A stretch of DNA of 64,000 nt from Halomonas elongata (GCF_029081005.1 NZ_JAJQTQ010000009.1:1-64000); one strand, 5' to 3'; positions 10,060 to 19,037 are shown, numbered from the stretch's first letter. Numbers and translations: made by a program. The notes: a model not told the origin generated them from the letters alone.

Positions 10060-10665
10060 TTAACCTTTGTTAATTGCGCGCAGCTTGCGTCGGATCCGGG
10101 ACAGGGACACGTCGGTCACCCCCAGGTAGGAGGCGATGTGATAATTTGCCAACTGGTCCTCCAGTAACGGGTGGGCCCGCACGAAGGCTTGGTAGCGGCC
10201 GGTCGCGTCCAGCTCCAGGAAGGCGCGCTCCCTCTCCAGTTTCCTGGCCAGCAGCCATTCAGCGAAGCGGCGCCCCAGGCGTTCCAGGCTGGGGTGGCGA
10301 TCATAGGCGACTTCTAGGTCACGCCAGTGCGCGACCAGCACACGACTCGGCTGCAATGCCTGGACATTGAAGGGCGATGGCAGGTTGGCGGCGTAGGCTG
10401 ACATTGCCCCGGCGAAGCCACCGGTCTCGGTGAAGGCCTTGTTATGCTCGCGGCCCTCCCGGTCGAGATAGTACAGGCGCAACAGCCCCTCGGTGACGAA
10501 GAAGAAGCGACCCGTGCACTCCCCGGAGGTCACCAACTGCTCGGTGGCCTCGACTGCCCGGGCTGAGAACAGGGCGGCCAGGTCCGTCCAGGCGGTATCC
10601 GGCAGCGGCTGCCAGCGCTCCAGTGCCTGGCGCAAGGCGTGCAGTTGTGACGGCTCCGGGGACAT
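10060..10665 (-). CDS. Crp/Fnr-family transcriptional regulator
   Basis: A 201-residue regulator with an N-terminal cyclic-nucleotide-binding-like beta barrel (GRFFFVTEGLLRLYYLDREG, then FTETGGFAGAMSAY) and a C-terminal helix-turn-helix (ANYHIASYLGVTDVSLSRIRR). No Fnr-type cysteine cluster is visible at the N-terminus, so an oxygen-sensing FeS centre is unlikely. It lies upstream of the VTT and SDR genes in the same direction (60-bp gap) and probably controls them. Its start is only 34 bp from the yicC-derived scar. Confidence 0.88.
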   Translation of the reverse strand: MSPEPSQLHALRQALERWQPLPDTAWTDLAALFSARAVEATEQLVTSGECTGRFFFVTEGLLRLYYLDREGREHNKAFTETGGFAGAMSAYAANLPSPFNVQALQPSRVLVAHWRDLEVAYDRHPSLERLGRRFAEWLLARKLERERAFLELDATGRYQAFVRAHPLLEDQLANYHIASYLGVTDVSLSRIRRKLRAINKG

Positions 10666-10698
10666 CTCGCTGGCTCCTTTCGGGACGCGATCCGGCCC

Positions 10699-10845
10699 TC
10701 ACCCGATGTTCTGGATCTGGTCACGCATCTGCTCGATCAGTACCTTGAGCCCCACGCCGCAACAAATGGGGTCGGGGACCACCGCTTCGGGTGACAGGAT
10801 GCTGGCCTCGTAATTGAGTCCTGCATCAGGAAACCCAGACGCTAG
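10699..10845 (-). pseudogene. Degenerate 3' fragment of yicC
   Basis: The minus strand reads a tail ending LKVLIEQMRDQIQNIG and stop, matching the last residues of the intact YicC (LKVLIEQMREQIQNIE). Similarity extends upstream for about 147 bases to the CTGCATCAGGAA block, then stops abruptly. By eye the nucleotide identity is roughly three quarters, so it is an old or foreign copy rather than a fresh duplication. It has no start and cannot be functional. Confidence 0.88.
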
Positions 10846-10847
10846 GG

Positions 10848-10875
10848 AGAGCGGAAACGATGAACAGCGTACCCT
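10848..10875 (-). pseudogene. Fragment of the gmk 5' end
   Basis: The string GAGCGGAAACGATGAACAGCGTACC, which in gmk encodes part of the [10 protein letters not shown] segment, recurs here directly after the yicC fragment, so the junction reads yicC-3' to gmk-5' in head-to-tail order. The real order is gmk then yicC along the plus coordinate. This is the signature expected at the joint of a tandem duplication running from gmk to yicC. Confidence 0.8.
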
Positions 10876-10881
10876 CTTGCA

Positions 10882-10967
10882 CAATGGGCGGCTCGTGGAA
10901 AGGGGCGCAGTATCGCACATTCGCCCCTGCCGCCCTACCCCGTGATCAGGTCGCGTTGGGCGTGCCG
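10882..10967. repeat. 86-bp perfect direct repeat, copy B (3' end of MFS gene)
   Basis: Identical to 8487-8572. Here it overlaps the last 22 bases of the intact MFS gene and continues into sequence that in copy A forms the region upstream of gmk. Confidence 0.97.
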
Positions 10968-12136
10968 TATCGGCGGCGCTCCTGCCAGAGCCCGATGGCG
11001 AAGACCACCAGGCCGCCGCAGGCGAGACCGGCGCCCACCAGGCCGGAGGACGACCAGGTGGCGCCGGCCTTGATGACCACGGCGGCCAGCCAGGCGCCCA
11101 GAGCGTTGGCGCAGTTGAAGGCCGCATGATTCATCGAGGCCGCCATGGTCTGGGCATCGCCGGCGACATCCATCAGGCGGGTCTGCAGCGCCGGCCCCAG
11201 CGCCATGCTGGTGCCCACCAGGCCGACGAAGATCAGCCCGGTGACGAGATGGTTGGCGGCGAAGAAGAAGCCGCCCTGCACCAGCAGACACCAGACCAGG
11301 ATGCAGGGAATCGCCTTGATCAGGTTCTTGTCGGCCGCGCGGGCACCGACCAGGTTGCCGATGATGGTCCCGACGCCAAAGACCGTCAGCACCCAGGGGC
11401 CCACCGTCTCGGACATGCCGGCCTGATTCGACAGGGTGGGCACCACATAGCTGAATACCGAGAACATGCCGCCGAAGCCGATGCTGGCCACGCCCAGGGT
11501 GAACAGCACGCGTTGCTTGACCAGCGCCGAGAGCTCGCGCCTGGGGCTGGCGTTGGGGTCGTGCGGCTGGCTCGGCACCCAGAGGCGAATCATCACGGCG
11601 GTGGCTAGAGCGATGATGCCTACCCCCAGGAAGGCGCTGTGCCAGCCGAGCCACTGACCGGTCCAGGTCGCCAGGGGAGCACCGATCACGATGGCCGTGG
11701 TCAGGCCCAGCATGACACGACTGACCGCTCGAGCGCGCTGTTCGACGGGGACGGCGGCGGCCGCCACCAGCGCGGCAACGCCGAAATAGGCGCCATGCGG
11801 CAGGCCGGCCAGGAAACGCAGGCCGACGAAGGGCCAGAAGGACGTGGCCAGGGCACTGGCGATGTTGCCGACGGCGAACACCAGCATCAGGGCGATCAAT
11901 AGCAGGCGACGCGGAACGCGAGCCGCCAGCGCCGAGATCAGCGGGGCGCCGACCACCACGCCCAGGGCGTAGCTGGAGATGGCATAGCCCACCTCGGCGG
12001 TGGCGACCTGCAGGTCGACGGCGACCCGCTCGAGCAAGCCCATGATCACGAACTCGCTGGTGCCGATACCGAAACCGCCCAGGGCCAGCGCAAGCTCGGC
12101 CAGGCGGGGGTTGTGCGCCTTGGTGTCGGTCGACAT
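10946..12136 (-). CDS. MFS transporter, DHA1/AraJ-like
   Basis: A 396-residue major facilitator with about 12 hydrophobic segments. It opens with GGFGIGTSEFVIMGLL and has an RFLAGLPHGAYFG loop, typical of the AraJ/YdhP-like drug:H+ antiporter group. It is downstream of arsR-arsH-arsB in the same direction with a 168-bp gap, so it could export an arsenical or serve as a general efflux pump; the sequence does not decide. It is not obviously the ArsJ organoarsenical exporter, since no GAPDH partner is adjacent. The last codons are duplicated near gmk (copy A repeat). Confidence 0.88.
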   Translation of the reverse strand: MSTDTKAHNPRLAELALALGGFGIGTSEFVIMGLLERVAVDLQVATAEVGYAISSYALGVVVGAPLISALAARVPRRLLLIALMLVFAVGNIASALATSFWPFVGLRFLAGLPHGAYFGVAALVAAAAVPVEQRARAVSRVMLGLTTAIVIGAPLATWTGQWLGWHSAFLGVGIIALATAVMIRLWVPSQPHDPNASPRRELSALVKQRVLFTLGVASIGFGGMFSVFSYVVPTLSNQAGMSETVGPWVLTVFGVGTIIGNLVGARAADKNLIKAIPCILVWCLLVQGGFFFAANHLVTGLIFVGLVGTSMALGPALQTRLMDVAGDAQTMAASMNHAAFNCANALGAWLAAVVIKAGATWSSSGLVGAGLACGGLVVFAIGLWQERRRYGTPNAT

Positions 12137-12304
12137 GGCGATCCTCCGAAAAAACGAAAGCGATCCTGCCCGAAGGCCAGAATCGCGGAAAATTACTACG
12201 AAAGTATAAAGGGAGGTGGCCCGGGATGCGAGTGTGATCGGTTACATGGGGAGCTTTCCGACGCAGCCCCCGCCAATAATGGTGTTTTTCCGAGGTTGCC
12301 GTGT

Positions 12305-13624
12305 TCATCCGCTCCCGGGCGTCGGCAGCATGGGCAGCCAGAAGGCCAGGGCGAGCAGCGTGGCCAGCAGCACCGGCGGGGTGATGATCAGCCCGACCTT
12401 CATGTACTGCCCCCAGCCGATGCGATATCCCTTCCCGGCCAGCACATGCAGCCAGAGCAACGTGGCGAGGCTGCCGATGGGCGTGAACTTGGGCCCCAGG
12501 TCGTTGCCGATGACGTTGGCGTAGACCATCAGTTGCTGGGTCGTCGCCGATACCTGGGCCTGGTCGATGGCCAGCGCGCCCACCAGGGTCGAGGGCATGT
12601 TGTTCATCAGCGAGGCCAGGATCGCCGAGGCGAATCCGGTTCCCACGGTGGCCACGAAGGCGCCCTGACCGCCGAGCCACTCCAGCACCCGGGAGGCCTC
12701 GGCGGTGAGCCAGGCATTGCCCAGGCCATAGACCACCAGGTACATGCCCAGCGAGAACAGCACGATCTGCCAGGGAGCATTGCCGATGACCTTCTTGAGC
12801 GAGACGACATGCACGTGCCCGGGCGTCAGCCATCGGCCGGCGATAGCCATCAGCATCAGGGCCGCCGTGCCCATGATGGCGGCGAACGGGATCGGCCAGC
12901 GGGTCGTCAGGAACAGGGCGATCAGCAGTACGAGCAGCAGGGGAAAGGCAGCGCGGAAGACCTGGTGATCGCGGATCGCCGAGGCCGGCGTCTCGAGTCG
13001 TTCGACGTCGTAGCGAGCGGGGATGTCGCGGCGAAAGTACAGGCCGAGTACCGCCAGTGTGGCCACCAGCGATACCAGATCGACCGGCACCATGACCTGG
13101 GCATAGCGCGTGAAGCCGATCTCGAAGTAGTTGGCACTGACGATATTGACCAGGTTCGAGATGATCAGCGGCAAGCTGGTCGAATCGGCGACGAAGCCGG
13201 TGGCGATGATGAAAGCCAGGGCCGCTCCCGGGCTGAACTCGAGCCGTGCCAGGATGGCGACGACGATGGGCGTCAGCAGCAGGGCCGCCCCGTCGTTGGC
13301 GAACACCGCCGCGATCATCGCCCCGAGCATCACGATCAGCGGGAACAGCAGTCGCCCCCGCCCGTTGCCCCAACGGGCGATATGCAGGGCGGCCCAGGCG
13401 AAGAAGCCCGCCTCGTCGAGAATCAGCGAGATGATGATCAGGGCCACGAAGGTGAAAGTGGCATCCCAGACGATGTGCCAGACGGTGCCCACATCGGCCC
13501 AATCGACGACACCGGTGGCCAGCGCCACCGCCGCGCCGCCCAGGGCGCTCCAGCCGATACCCAACCCTTTCGGCTGCCAGATGACCAGCACCAGCGTGGC
13601 CACGAAGATGGCGAAAGCCAGCAT
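12305..13624 (-). CDS. arsB: Arsenite efflux pump ArsB
   Basis: ArsB exports As(III)/Sb(III) across the inner membrane using the proton motive force. The 439 residues show the strongly conserved ArsB features: the [16 protein letters not shown] start, [42 protein letters not shown] and [15 protein letters not shown]. About 12 hydrophobic segments are present. No arsA is nearby, so it presumably works alone. It lies 28 bp downstream of arsH in an arsR-arsH-arsB operon. Confidence 0.96.
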   Translation of the reverse strand: MLAFAIFVATLVLVIWQPKGLGIGWSALGGAAVALATGVVDWADVGTVWHIVWDATFTFVALIIISLILDEAGFFAWAALHIARWGNGRGRLLFPLIVMLGAMIAAVFANDGAALLLTPIVVAILARLEFSPGAALAFIIATGFVADSTSLPLIISNLVNIVSANYFEIGFTRYAQVMVPVDLVSLVATLAVLGLYFRRDIPARYDVERLETPASAIRDHQVFRAAFPLLLVLLIALFLTTRWPIPFAAIMGTAALMLMAIAGRWLTPGHVHVVSLKKVIGNAPWQIVLFSLGMYLVVYGLGNAWLTAEASRVLEWLGGQGAFVATVGTGFASAILASLMNNMPSTLVGALAIDQAQVSATTQQLMVYANVIGNDLGPKFTPIGSLATLLWLHVLAGKGYRIGWGQYMKVGLIITPPVLLATLLALAFWLPMLPTPGSG

Positions 13625-13651
13625 GAAGGACTCCTTTCCCGGTGGTTCGGC

Positions 13652-14368
13652 TCAGTGCGTCGCCTGATTGACCCGGCGTGACACAGCCTCGGCGCTTTCG
13701 ATCCGCTCCGAGTAGCGATCGGTCAAGTAGGCGGAACGTCCTCGGGTCATCCAGGTGAACTTCGCCAGCTCCTCGCAGACATCGACCACACGCAGGTAGA
13801 GCGGCGACAGGCGCATCCGCCCGGCATCGTCGAATTCGTTGAAGGCCTTGGGCACGGACGACTGGTTGGGGAGGGTCAGCATGCGCATCCAGCGCCCCAG
13901 AATGCGCAGCTGGTTGACGGCATTGAAGCTCTGGCTACCGCCGGAGACTTCCATCACGGCCAGCGTCTTGCCCTGTGTGGGCCGCACCCCGCCCAGCGCC
14001 AGGGGAATCCAGTCGATCTGCGCCTTCATGATCCCGGTCATGGCGCCGTGGCGCTCGGGGCTGACCCACAGCATGCCCTCGCTCCACTCGGCCAGCTCGC
14101 GCAGTTCCTGCACCTTGGGGTGATCGGCGTCGGCATCGTCGGGCAACGGCAGGCCGGAGGGGTTGAAGGTTCGCACCTCGCAGCCGTACCAGCGCAGCAG
14201 GCGTCCGGCTTCTTCGGACAACAGTCGCGAATACGAACGTTCACGGAGCGAGCCGTACAGCACCAGCAGGCGTGGCGGATGGCGAGGCTGATCCGGGCCC
14301 ACCAGGGCGTCGATGTCGATGGGGTGCAAGTACTCGGGGTCGATATTGGGGAGCGGATCAAGGCTCAT
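13652..14368 (-). CDS. arsH: Organoarsenical/NADPH:FMN oxidoreductase ArsH
   Basis: ArsH is an NADPH-dependent flavoprotein that oxidises trivalent organoarsenicals to less toxic pentavalent forms. The 238-residue protein has the flavodoxin-like fold motif [16 protein letters not shown] and the [21 protein letters not shown] segment, both typical of ArsH. Its start overlaps the end of arsR by 4 bp, so coupling is likely. Confidence 0.95.
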   Translation of the reverse strand: MSLDPLPNIDPEYLHPIDIDALVGPDQPRHPPRLLVLYGSLRERSYSRLLSEEAGRLLRWYGCEVRTFNPSGLPLPDDADADHPKVQELRELAEWSEGMLWVSPERHGAMTGIMKAQIDWIPLALGGVRPTQGKTLAVMEVSGGSQSFNAVNQLRILGRWMRMLTLPNQSSVPKAFNEFDDAGRMRLSPLYLRVVDVCEELAKFTWMTRGRSAYLTDRYSERIESAEAVSRRVNQATH

Positions 14369-14757
14369 GAGGCGTCCTCATCGTTGCGTAGGGTCTTGCC
14401 AGCCCTCTGGCTGCATGCGGCCCCGGTCTCGGGATACTGCAACTCCTGAAGGAGCGGATCACACAGTTCGGGCCGGCTCGCGCAGCAGTCGCGCACCAGG
14501 AAGCTGAGCGCTTTTCGCATGTGGTCCAGGTCGGCGCGATAGATGATCGACCGGCTCTGTCGGCGCGAACTCACCAGGCCTGCCCGCGCCAGTACGCCCA
14601 GGTGGGTCGACATGGTGTTGTGCGGTACGCCCAGCAACCGCGAGATCTCACCGGCCGGCAGCCCCTCCGGCTCATGGCGCACCAGGAGCCGGAAGGTATC
14701 CAGGCGGGTCGATTGGGCGAGGGCACCGAAGGCGTCGATAATGTCTGAGTTGTCCAT
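14365..14757 (-). CDS. arsR: Arsenite-responsive repressor ArsR
   Basis: An ArsR/SmtB winged-helix repressor of 130 residues. The helix-turn-helix is [27 protein letters not shown]. The classical ELCVCDL metal site in the recognition helix is absent; instead cysteines 91, 92 and 99 ([10 protein letters not shown]) stand after the DNA-binding domain, resembling the Acidithiobacillus-type C-terminal site. It is the first gene of arsR-arsH-arsB and probably autoregulates through the inverted repeat that overlaps its start codon. Confidence 0.93.
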   Translation of the reverse strand: MDNSDIIDAFGALAQSTRLDTFRLLVRHEPEGLPAGEISRLLGVPHNTMSTHLGVLARAGLVSSRRQSRSIIYRADLDHMRKALSFLVRDCCASRPELCDPLLQELQYPETGAACSQRAGKTLRNDEDAS

Positions 14758-14778
14758 ATGTCGAGATTTACAGACATA
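14757..14778. promoter_or_regulatory. Putative ArsR operator
   Basis: An inverted repeat, TATGTC-N10-GACATA, in an AT-rich stretch overlapping the arsR start codon. Position and symmetry suit an ArsR-family dimer. The rest of 14779-14971 carries the arsR promoter region and no recognisable gene. Confidence 0.6.
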
Positions 14779-14971
14779 ATATAAAAAAGCAAGCAGTCCA
14801 TGCCGGTCGACCTCGGGATCGCGTGTCGAGACCTGGGAGATGTCGTCACTTCCGGAGCCCGTCGAGACTCATTGCCTGGCGAGCAGGTACCGGCCTGACA
14901 GGTGGTGAATATCAGCAATGCCTAGTGTTTGATGGGCCCGTGTTAGTGCTCGCTGGAAAAGGCCTGAGACT

Positions 14972-15808
14972 TCAGCGCACGCTGGCACGATAGTTATCCG
15001 GCTCGAGCCAGAGATGGTCGCGGAGGTTCCCTTGAAGGCAGAACATTTGCGGCCGTTTCCGGAAGTCAAACAGTCGGTACAGGTGGTAATTCGCTGCGTT
15101 GTCGCGCGAACAATTGAGCTCGTTGGGCGAAATGAAAAAGGCGCACTCCTTGGCGAAGGCGGTGGTTTTGACCTCTATTAGCCGCTCACTGCCATCGGCG
15201 GAAAACGACCGAATATCGAAACCGGCGCCGTCGCCCTGGGTCTCGGCTACATGTTCCACTAACGCGGCGAGCTGGCGCTCTCCTTCAGCGATTAGGCGTT
15301 GGCGTTCGTAGGCGAGCACGAAGCTCTCCCCAGCATGGTCCAAGTCACGGTTGCGGGCCTCACGAGCGAGATAGTCCCGCTTGACGACGTAGTTGCCGGG
15401 CACTTCTTGAACCTGAGGTGATGTCGAGGGCGGCTCGACGATTATGTCGTCTAGCGTTTCGGGCGAGGTGTCGATGACGGGCCTTTCTGTCGCCAATAGG
15501 GCGGCACGATCGAAAATCTCGCTGCACAGTAGGCGTTGTTCGACGCTCTTGACCAATGTCGACTGATAGTTACTGCGTGGTTTGTAGCCCGCCACATAAG
15601 GGCAGTCGGCATCGCGCAGTACCGCGCTAATATTGCAGTGCTTGAATTCGATAGAACCAGGCGTGCGTTTGGGTAGGCGTTCCGCCAACTGACGGTTGAG
15701 CGCCGCCTTGTTGTAGTGTTGTTGGCTCAATTCGGCGATCAGCATCTTGTGATACGTATCGACGATGGCCTCGATCTCTTCGACGGACCACGAATCCTCT
15801 CGGGGCAT
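14972..15808 (-). CDS. DUF3883-domain protein, PD-(D/E)xK nuclease-like
   Basis: A 278-residue protein. The C-terminal half has the DUF3883 pattern: a conserved GESFVLAYERQRL helix (about residues 160-172), then GFDI (196-199) and IEVKTT (211-216). The Asp and Glu-x-Lys fit the PD-(D/E)xK nuclease core. The N-terminus looks like a small helical, possibly DNA-binding region with polar basic residues. Such domains occur in restriction-like and other defence proteins, but no methyltransferase or helicase partner is adjacent. The ATG at 15808 lies just past the yicC stop; a GTG at 15817 would overlap that stop (GTGA). Its composition is less GC-rich than its neighbours, suggesting transfer. Confidence 0.8.
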   Translation of the reverse strand: MPREDSWSVEEIEAIVDTYHKMLIAELSQQHYNKAALNRQLAERLPKRTPGSIEFKHCNISAVLRDADCPYVAGYKPRSNYQSTLVKSVEQRLLCSEIFDRAALLATERPVIDTSPETLDDIIVEPPSTSPQVQEVPGNYVVKRDYLAREARNRDLDHAGESFVLAYERQRLIAEGERQLAALVEHVAETQGDGAGFDIRSFSADGSERLIEVKTTAFAKECAFFISPNELNCSRDNAANYHLYRLFDFRKRPQMFCLQGNLRDHLWLEPDNYRASVR

Positions 15809-15813
15809 GGCAT

Positions 15814-16677
15814 TCACTCGATATTCTGGATCTGCTCACGCATCTGTTCGATCAACACCTTGAGTTCCACGGCGCAGCGGGAGGTGTCGGCGACGACGGA
15901 TTTGGACGACAGGGTGTTGGCCTCGCGGTTGAGTTCCTGCATCAGGAAGTCCAGGCGGCGGCCAACGGGACCCTGGCTGGCCAGTTGGCGCCTGACCTCG
16001 GCGACATGGGTGTCCAGGCGGTCGAGTTCTTCGGCGACGTCGGCCTTCTGGGCCACGAGGACCATCTCGGCCTCGAGTCGCTGCGGGTCGAGCTCGGTTC
16101 TGGCGCTTTCCAGCCGTTCGAGGAGCTGGTCGCGTTGACGCGCCAGGATGTCGGGCAGCAGGCGGCGGACTTCGACGATCTGTTCGAGGATGCCGTCGAG
16201 GCGCGCGTCGATCAAGGCGGCGAGCTTGTCGCCTTCGCGGGCTCGGCCGGCCTCCAGGTCGTCCAGGGCGGTCCGAAAGAGGGTACGCGCTTCCGCCTTG
16301 ACGAGGTCCATGTCGGGGCCGGGGATGTCCAGCACGCCGGGGTGGTTGAGCAGCGCCAGGGCGTCGGGCATGGCGGCCTGGGGCACGCTGTCGCGCACGT
16401 CGCCCAGGGCATTGGCCAGCGTCTCGAGGCGTGTGCGGTTGACGCTCAGCCGAGCGTCGGCGTCGGCGGGCGTGAAGCGCAGATGACACTCGACCTTGCC
16501 GCGAGCCAGGCGACCGCGCAGGGCCTCTCGAAAGTCGGGCTCGAGGTCGCGCAACGTCTCGGGCAGTCGGAAATGCGGTTCGAGATAGCGCTGGTTGACC
16601 GAGCGCAGCTCGACCTGCAGGGTGCCAAAAGTGTCGGTCTGTTCGGTGCGAGCGAAGGCGGTCATGCTGTGTGGCAT
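15814..16677 (-). CDS. yicC: YicC/YloC-family endoribonuclease
   Basis: YicC is a conserved endoribonuclease family protein implicated in small-RNA turnover. The protein opens MPHSMTAFARTEQTD and ends with the conserved LKVLIEQMREQIQNIE tail; the central VGRRLDFLMQELNREANTLSSK block is a family hallmark. I chose 16677 because the product then matches the family N-terminus and AAGAG lies 8 nt upstream. In relatives it sits between rph and gmk; here islands have been inserted on both sides. A degenerate copy of its 3' end is at 10699-10845. Confidence 0.95.
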   Translation of the reverse strand: MPHSMTAFARTEQTDTFGTLQVELRSVNQRYLEPHFRLPETLRDLEPDFREALRGRLARGKVECHLRFTPADADARLSVNRTRLETLANALGDVRDSVPQAAMPDALALLNHPGVLDIPGPDMDLVKAEARTLFRTALDDLEAGRAREGDKLAALIDARLDGILEQIVEVRRLLPDILARQRDQLLERLESARTELDPQRLEAEMVLVAQKADVAEELDRLDTHVAEVRRQLASQGPVGRRLDFLMQELNREANTLSSKSVVADTSRCAVELKVLIEQMREQIQNIE

Positions 16678-16740
16678 GGGGTAGACTCTTGGACGGTAAG
16701 CGTCGGACAAGTGTAGCGCAGCGTATGGGCCGTCGGGTGC

Positions 16741-17754
16741 CTAGACGCCAATGATCTCTGGTGATACCTCGATGCACCGGTTCGTCTCGACCGTTGGCGC
16801 GTCGATGATTTCGAAGACCCGCTCGATCATAACCTCGACGTCCTGGCGCACCATCAACAGGCTCGGATGGAAAGCGGCGGCCAGCGGATCCCAGTCGAAG
16901 CAGCCCATCACCATGTCGTCTAGCTGGTAGCCACCCAGCTGCAGCCAGCGTACAACGCCCTCCAGCGAGATAGTTGAGTTGACGAACATCGCGCTGGGCA
17001 GGCGAGTGCGTTGGTACATGTACGCTTCCAGGGCGTTCTGGGTCCTGTTGGCGGCATAGTCACAGGTAATGATATCTGCCTTCGAAGTGGCTAGTCCTCG
17101 CTGGGTACGGGCCTGGGTGAACCCGGCGATACGTTCGCGGGTGTTGTGATCCTCGCGGCGCCCGCCGATGAATAGAATATCGTTTTCGCTCGTGTCCTGC
17201 CCGGCCAGACGATCCAGGATGGCGTCGGTGAGTCGTCGCGCGCCTTCGCGGTTATCGGAAATCACTGACGGTGCCTTATAGCCGGGAAGGTCCATGTGGA
17301 TGCTGGTTGCGCCGCGTTCATCGCACATCTCGGAAATGGTATCTGGATCGGTAGCACCGGTACTGACCAAGCACTCGACCCGGTAGGCGAGCATCATGCG
17401 CGCGGCTTCTCGCTCCTGTTCAGGGTTGCGGTTGGTACAGGCGACGGTGGCGAACAGACCGCGTTGCCTAGCCTGGGCTTCGAAGTGTTGGGCGATGGAG
17501 CTGAAGTAGCGATTATCGTAAAGCGGCAAGATCATGCCGATGATACCGGAGCGTTCGCGGCGCAGCGCGCGGGCCTGCAAGTTCGCGGAGTAGCCCTCGG
17601 CCTTGGCGAGGGAGAGGATCTTGTCGGCCAGCTTCTGGCTGATGCGCCGACGCTGCCACGAGCCGTTGAGCACGGCGCTGACGGTGCTCGGTGAGGTGTC
17701 GGCGAGTCTTGCCAGATCGTAGATGGTCAGCCGTTTAGGGGGCTCGCTTAGCAC
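16741..17754 (-). CDS. LacI-family transcriptional regulator
   Basis: A 337-residue LacI/GalR regulator. The N-terminal helix-turn-helix reads TIYDLARLADTSPSTVSAVLNG, followed by a hinge and a periplasmic-binding-protein-like sensor domain (GIIGMILPLYDNRYFSSIA). The GTG start at 17754 is preceded by AAGGAG at 7-nt spacing, better than the ATGs further upstream. It diverges from the sugar ABC operon and very likely represses it through the palindrome at 17822-17839. The inducer is unknown, presumably the transported sugar or its phosphate. Confidence 0.92.
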   Translation of the reverse strand: MLSEPPKRLTIYDLARLADTSPSTVSAVLNGSWQRRRISQKLADKILSLAKAEGYSANLQARALRRERSGIIGMILPLYDNRYFSSIAQHFEAQARQRGLFATVACTNRNPEQEREAARMMLAYRVECLVSTGATDPDTISEMCDERGATSIHMDLPGYKAPSVISDNREGARRLTDAILDRLAGQDTSENDILFIGGRREDHNTRERIAGFTQARTQRGLATSKADIITCDYAANRTQNALEAYMYQRTRLPSAMFVNSTISLEGVVRWLQLGGYQLDDMVMGCFDWDPLAAAFHPSLLMVRQDVEVMIERVFEIIDAPTVETNRCIEVSPEIIGV

Positions 17755-17821
17755 GTGACCGCTCCTTGTAGTAGATAAAAGTCGCATTGACGTGAAGGCG
17801 CCATCGAACAATGCTGCACTT

Positions 17822-17839
17822 TGCACAACCGATTGTGCA
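17822..17839. promoter_or_regulatory. Putative LacI-family operator
   Basis: A perfect inverted repeat TGCACAA-CCGA-TTGTGCA lies in the intergenic region between the divergent regulator and ABC operon. Its symmetry suits a LacI-family dimer. Related TGCAC half sites recur around 17868-17885. Confidence 0.65.
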
Positions 17840-17960
17840 GTCGAATATTAGGTGCCGTCATCATGGCCTGCACGTTTTTGCACGCACGTCCGCACCGATC
17901 ACCATCGACTCACATGCTTCATATCACTGGCTCTGTTCGTCACAAGCAAAGGATAAGACA

Positions 17961-18944
17961 ATGAAATATAAAGAACTTCTTACCGCCGCAACGCTTACTG
18001 GCGCGCTGGCCAGCACCAGCGTCATGGCACAGGAGTCTCCCACCATTGCCGTCGTGGCGAAAGTGGGTGGTATCCCCTGGTTCAATGCTATGGAAATGGG
18101 CATTGAGGAGATGGGCAACGAGTTGGGCGCCGAGGCCTACATGGTTGGCCCGACCAGCGCCGATCCAGCCCTCCAGGTGCGCGCTGTCGAGGACCTGATC
18201 AGCCGCGGCGTCGACGTCATCGGGGTGGTGCCCAACGACCGCGAAGTGCTGGAGCCGGTGCTCGAACGCGCTCGTGAACAGGGCATCATCGTGCTCACTC
18301 ACGAGAGCCCCGAGTCGGTCAACATCGATTATGACTTCGAGATGATTTCCTCGCAGGCGCTCGGTGAAGAGCATGCCAAGCTAATGGCCGACACCACCGG
18401 TTGCGAAGGCTCCTATGCCGTTTACGTCGGGGGCTTGAGTGTCCCGGCACATAACGCCTGGGCGGACGCCGCGGTGCGTTGGTTGGAGGAAAACTGTGCG
18501 GGGTTGAGCCCTGCGGCGGAACGCTTTGGTGTGGCGGAAAGCGTCGATGACAGCCGTAGCACCACCTTGGACCTGCTACGCGCCCACGAAGACTTGGCTG
18601 GGATCATGTCGTTTGGAAGCCAGGGCACCATTGGTGCTGCCCGTGCGGTGAAAGAGCGCGGACTTGCCGGCGATGTTGCCGTGATGGGGCTGTTCTCGCC
18701 GGGGCAAGGTCGGCGCCTGGTGCACGAAGGGGTGATTACTGGCGGCTTTCAGTGGAGCCCGCTGGAGGCGGGCAAGGCGTTCGTCGCCTTGGGCAACATG
18801 CTCTACAACGGCGAAGAGATCAACGCGGGTGACGAGCTGCCTGTACTCGGTGACGTCACACTGGATGGCCATACCATCTATGCTTCGAAGCCCCTGGAAC
18901 TGAGCGAAGAGACCGTGGACGAGCTCGCCGAGCTCGGCCTTTGA
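17961..18944 (+). CDS. Sugar ABC transporter periplasmic binding protein (LsrB/RhaS-like, CUT2)
   Basis: A periplasmic binding protein of 327 residues that presents a sugar to the following permease. A Sec signal peptide with an ALASTSVMA-QE cleavage region spans about residues 1-22. The mature part begins TIAVVAKVGGIPWFNAMEMG, typical of the CUT2 clade containing LsrB and rhizobial RhaS, with repeated Rossmann-like segments. The ATG at 17961 is chosen because of the signal peptide and the AGGATAAG upstream. First gene of a five-gene operon. The substrate is unresolved; the linked pentulose kinase suggests a pentose, pentitol or related sugar. Confidence 0.88.
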   Translation: MKYKELLTAATLTGALASTSVMAQESPTIAVVAKVGGIPWFNAMEMGIEEMGNELGAEAYMVGPTSADPALQVRAVEDLISRGVDVIGVVPNDREVLEPVLERAREQGIIVLTHESPESVNIDYDFEMISSQALGEEHAKLMADTTGCEGSYAVYVGGLSVPAHNAWADAAVRWLEENCAGLSPAAERFGVAESVDDSRSTTLDLLRAHEDLAGIMSFGSQGTIGAARAVKERGLAGDVAVMGLFSPGQGRRLVHEGVITGGFQWSPLEAGKAFVALGNMLYNGEEINAGDELPVLGDVTLDGHTIYASKPLELSEETVDELAELGL

Positions 18945-19037
18945 GGCCACTCCTTAGCCCATCGTGTCAACGCTGCCGCGCTAGATGAGCGCGGCAGTCA
19001 TGTTCAGAGAGGCGTCATGTCTAGAGAGGAGCCGCCG

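Noticed and set aside
10935-13502. Minus-strand open frame of 855 codons across the MFS and arsB genes
   Set aside because: Out-of-frame shadow of two well-recognised transporters; Arg/Gly/His-rich and without domains.
12113-13681. Plus-strand open frame of 522 codons
   Set aside because: Antisense to arsB; low-complexity translation.
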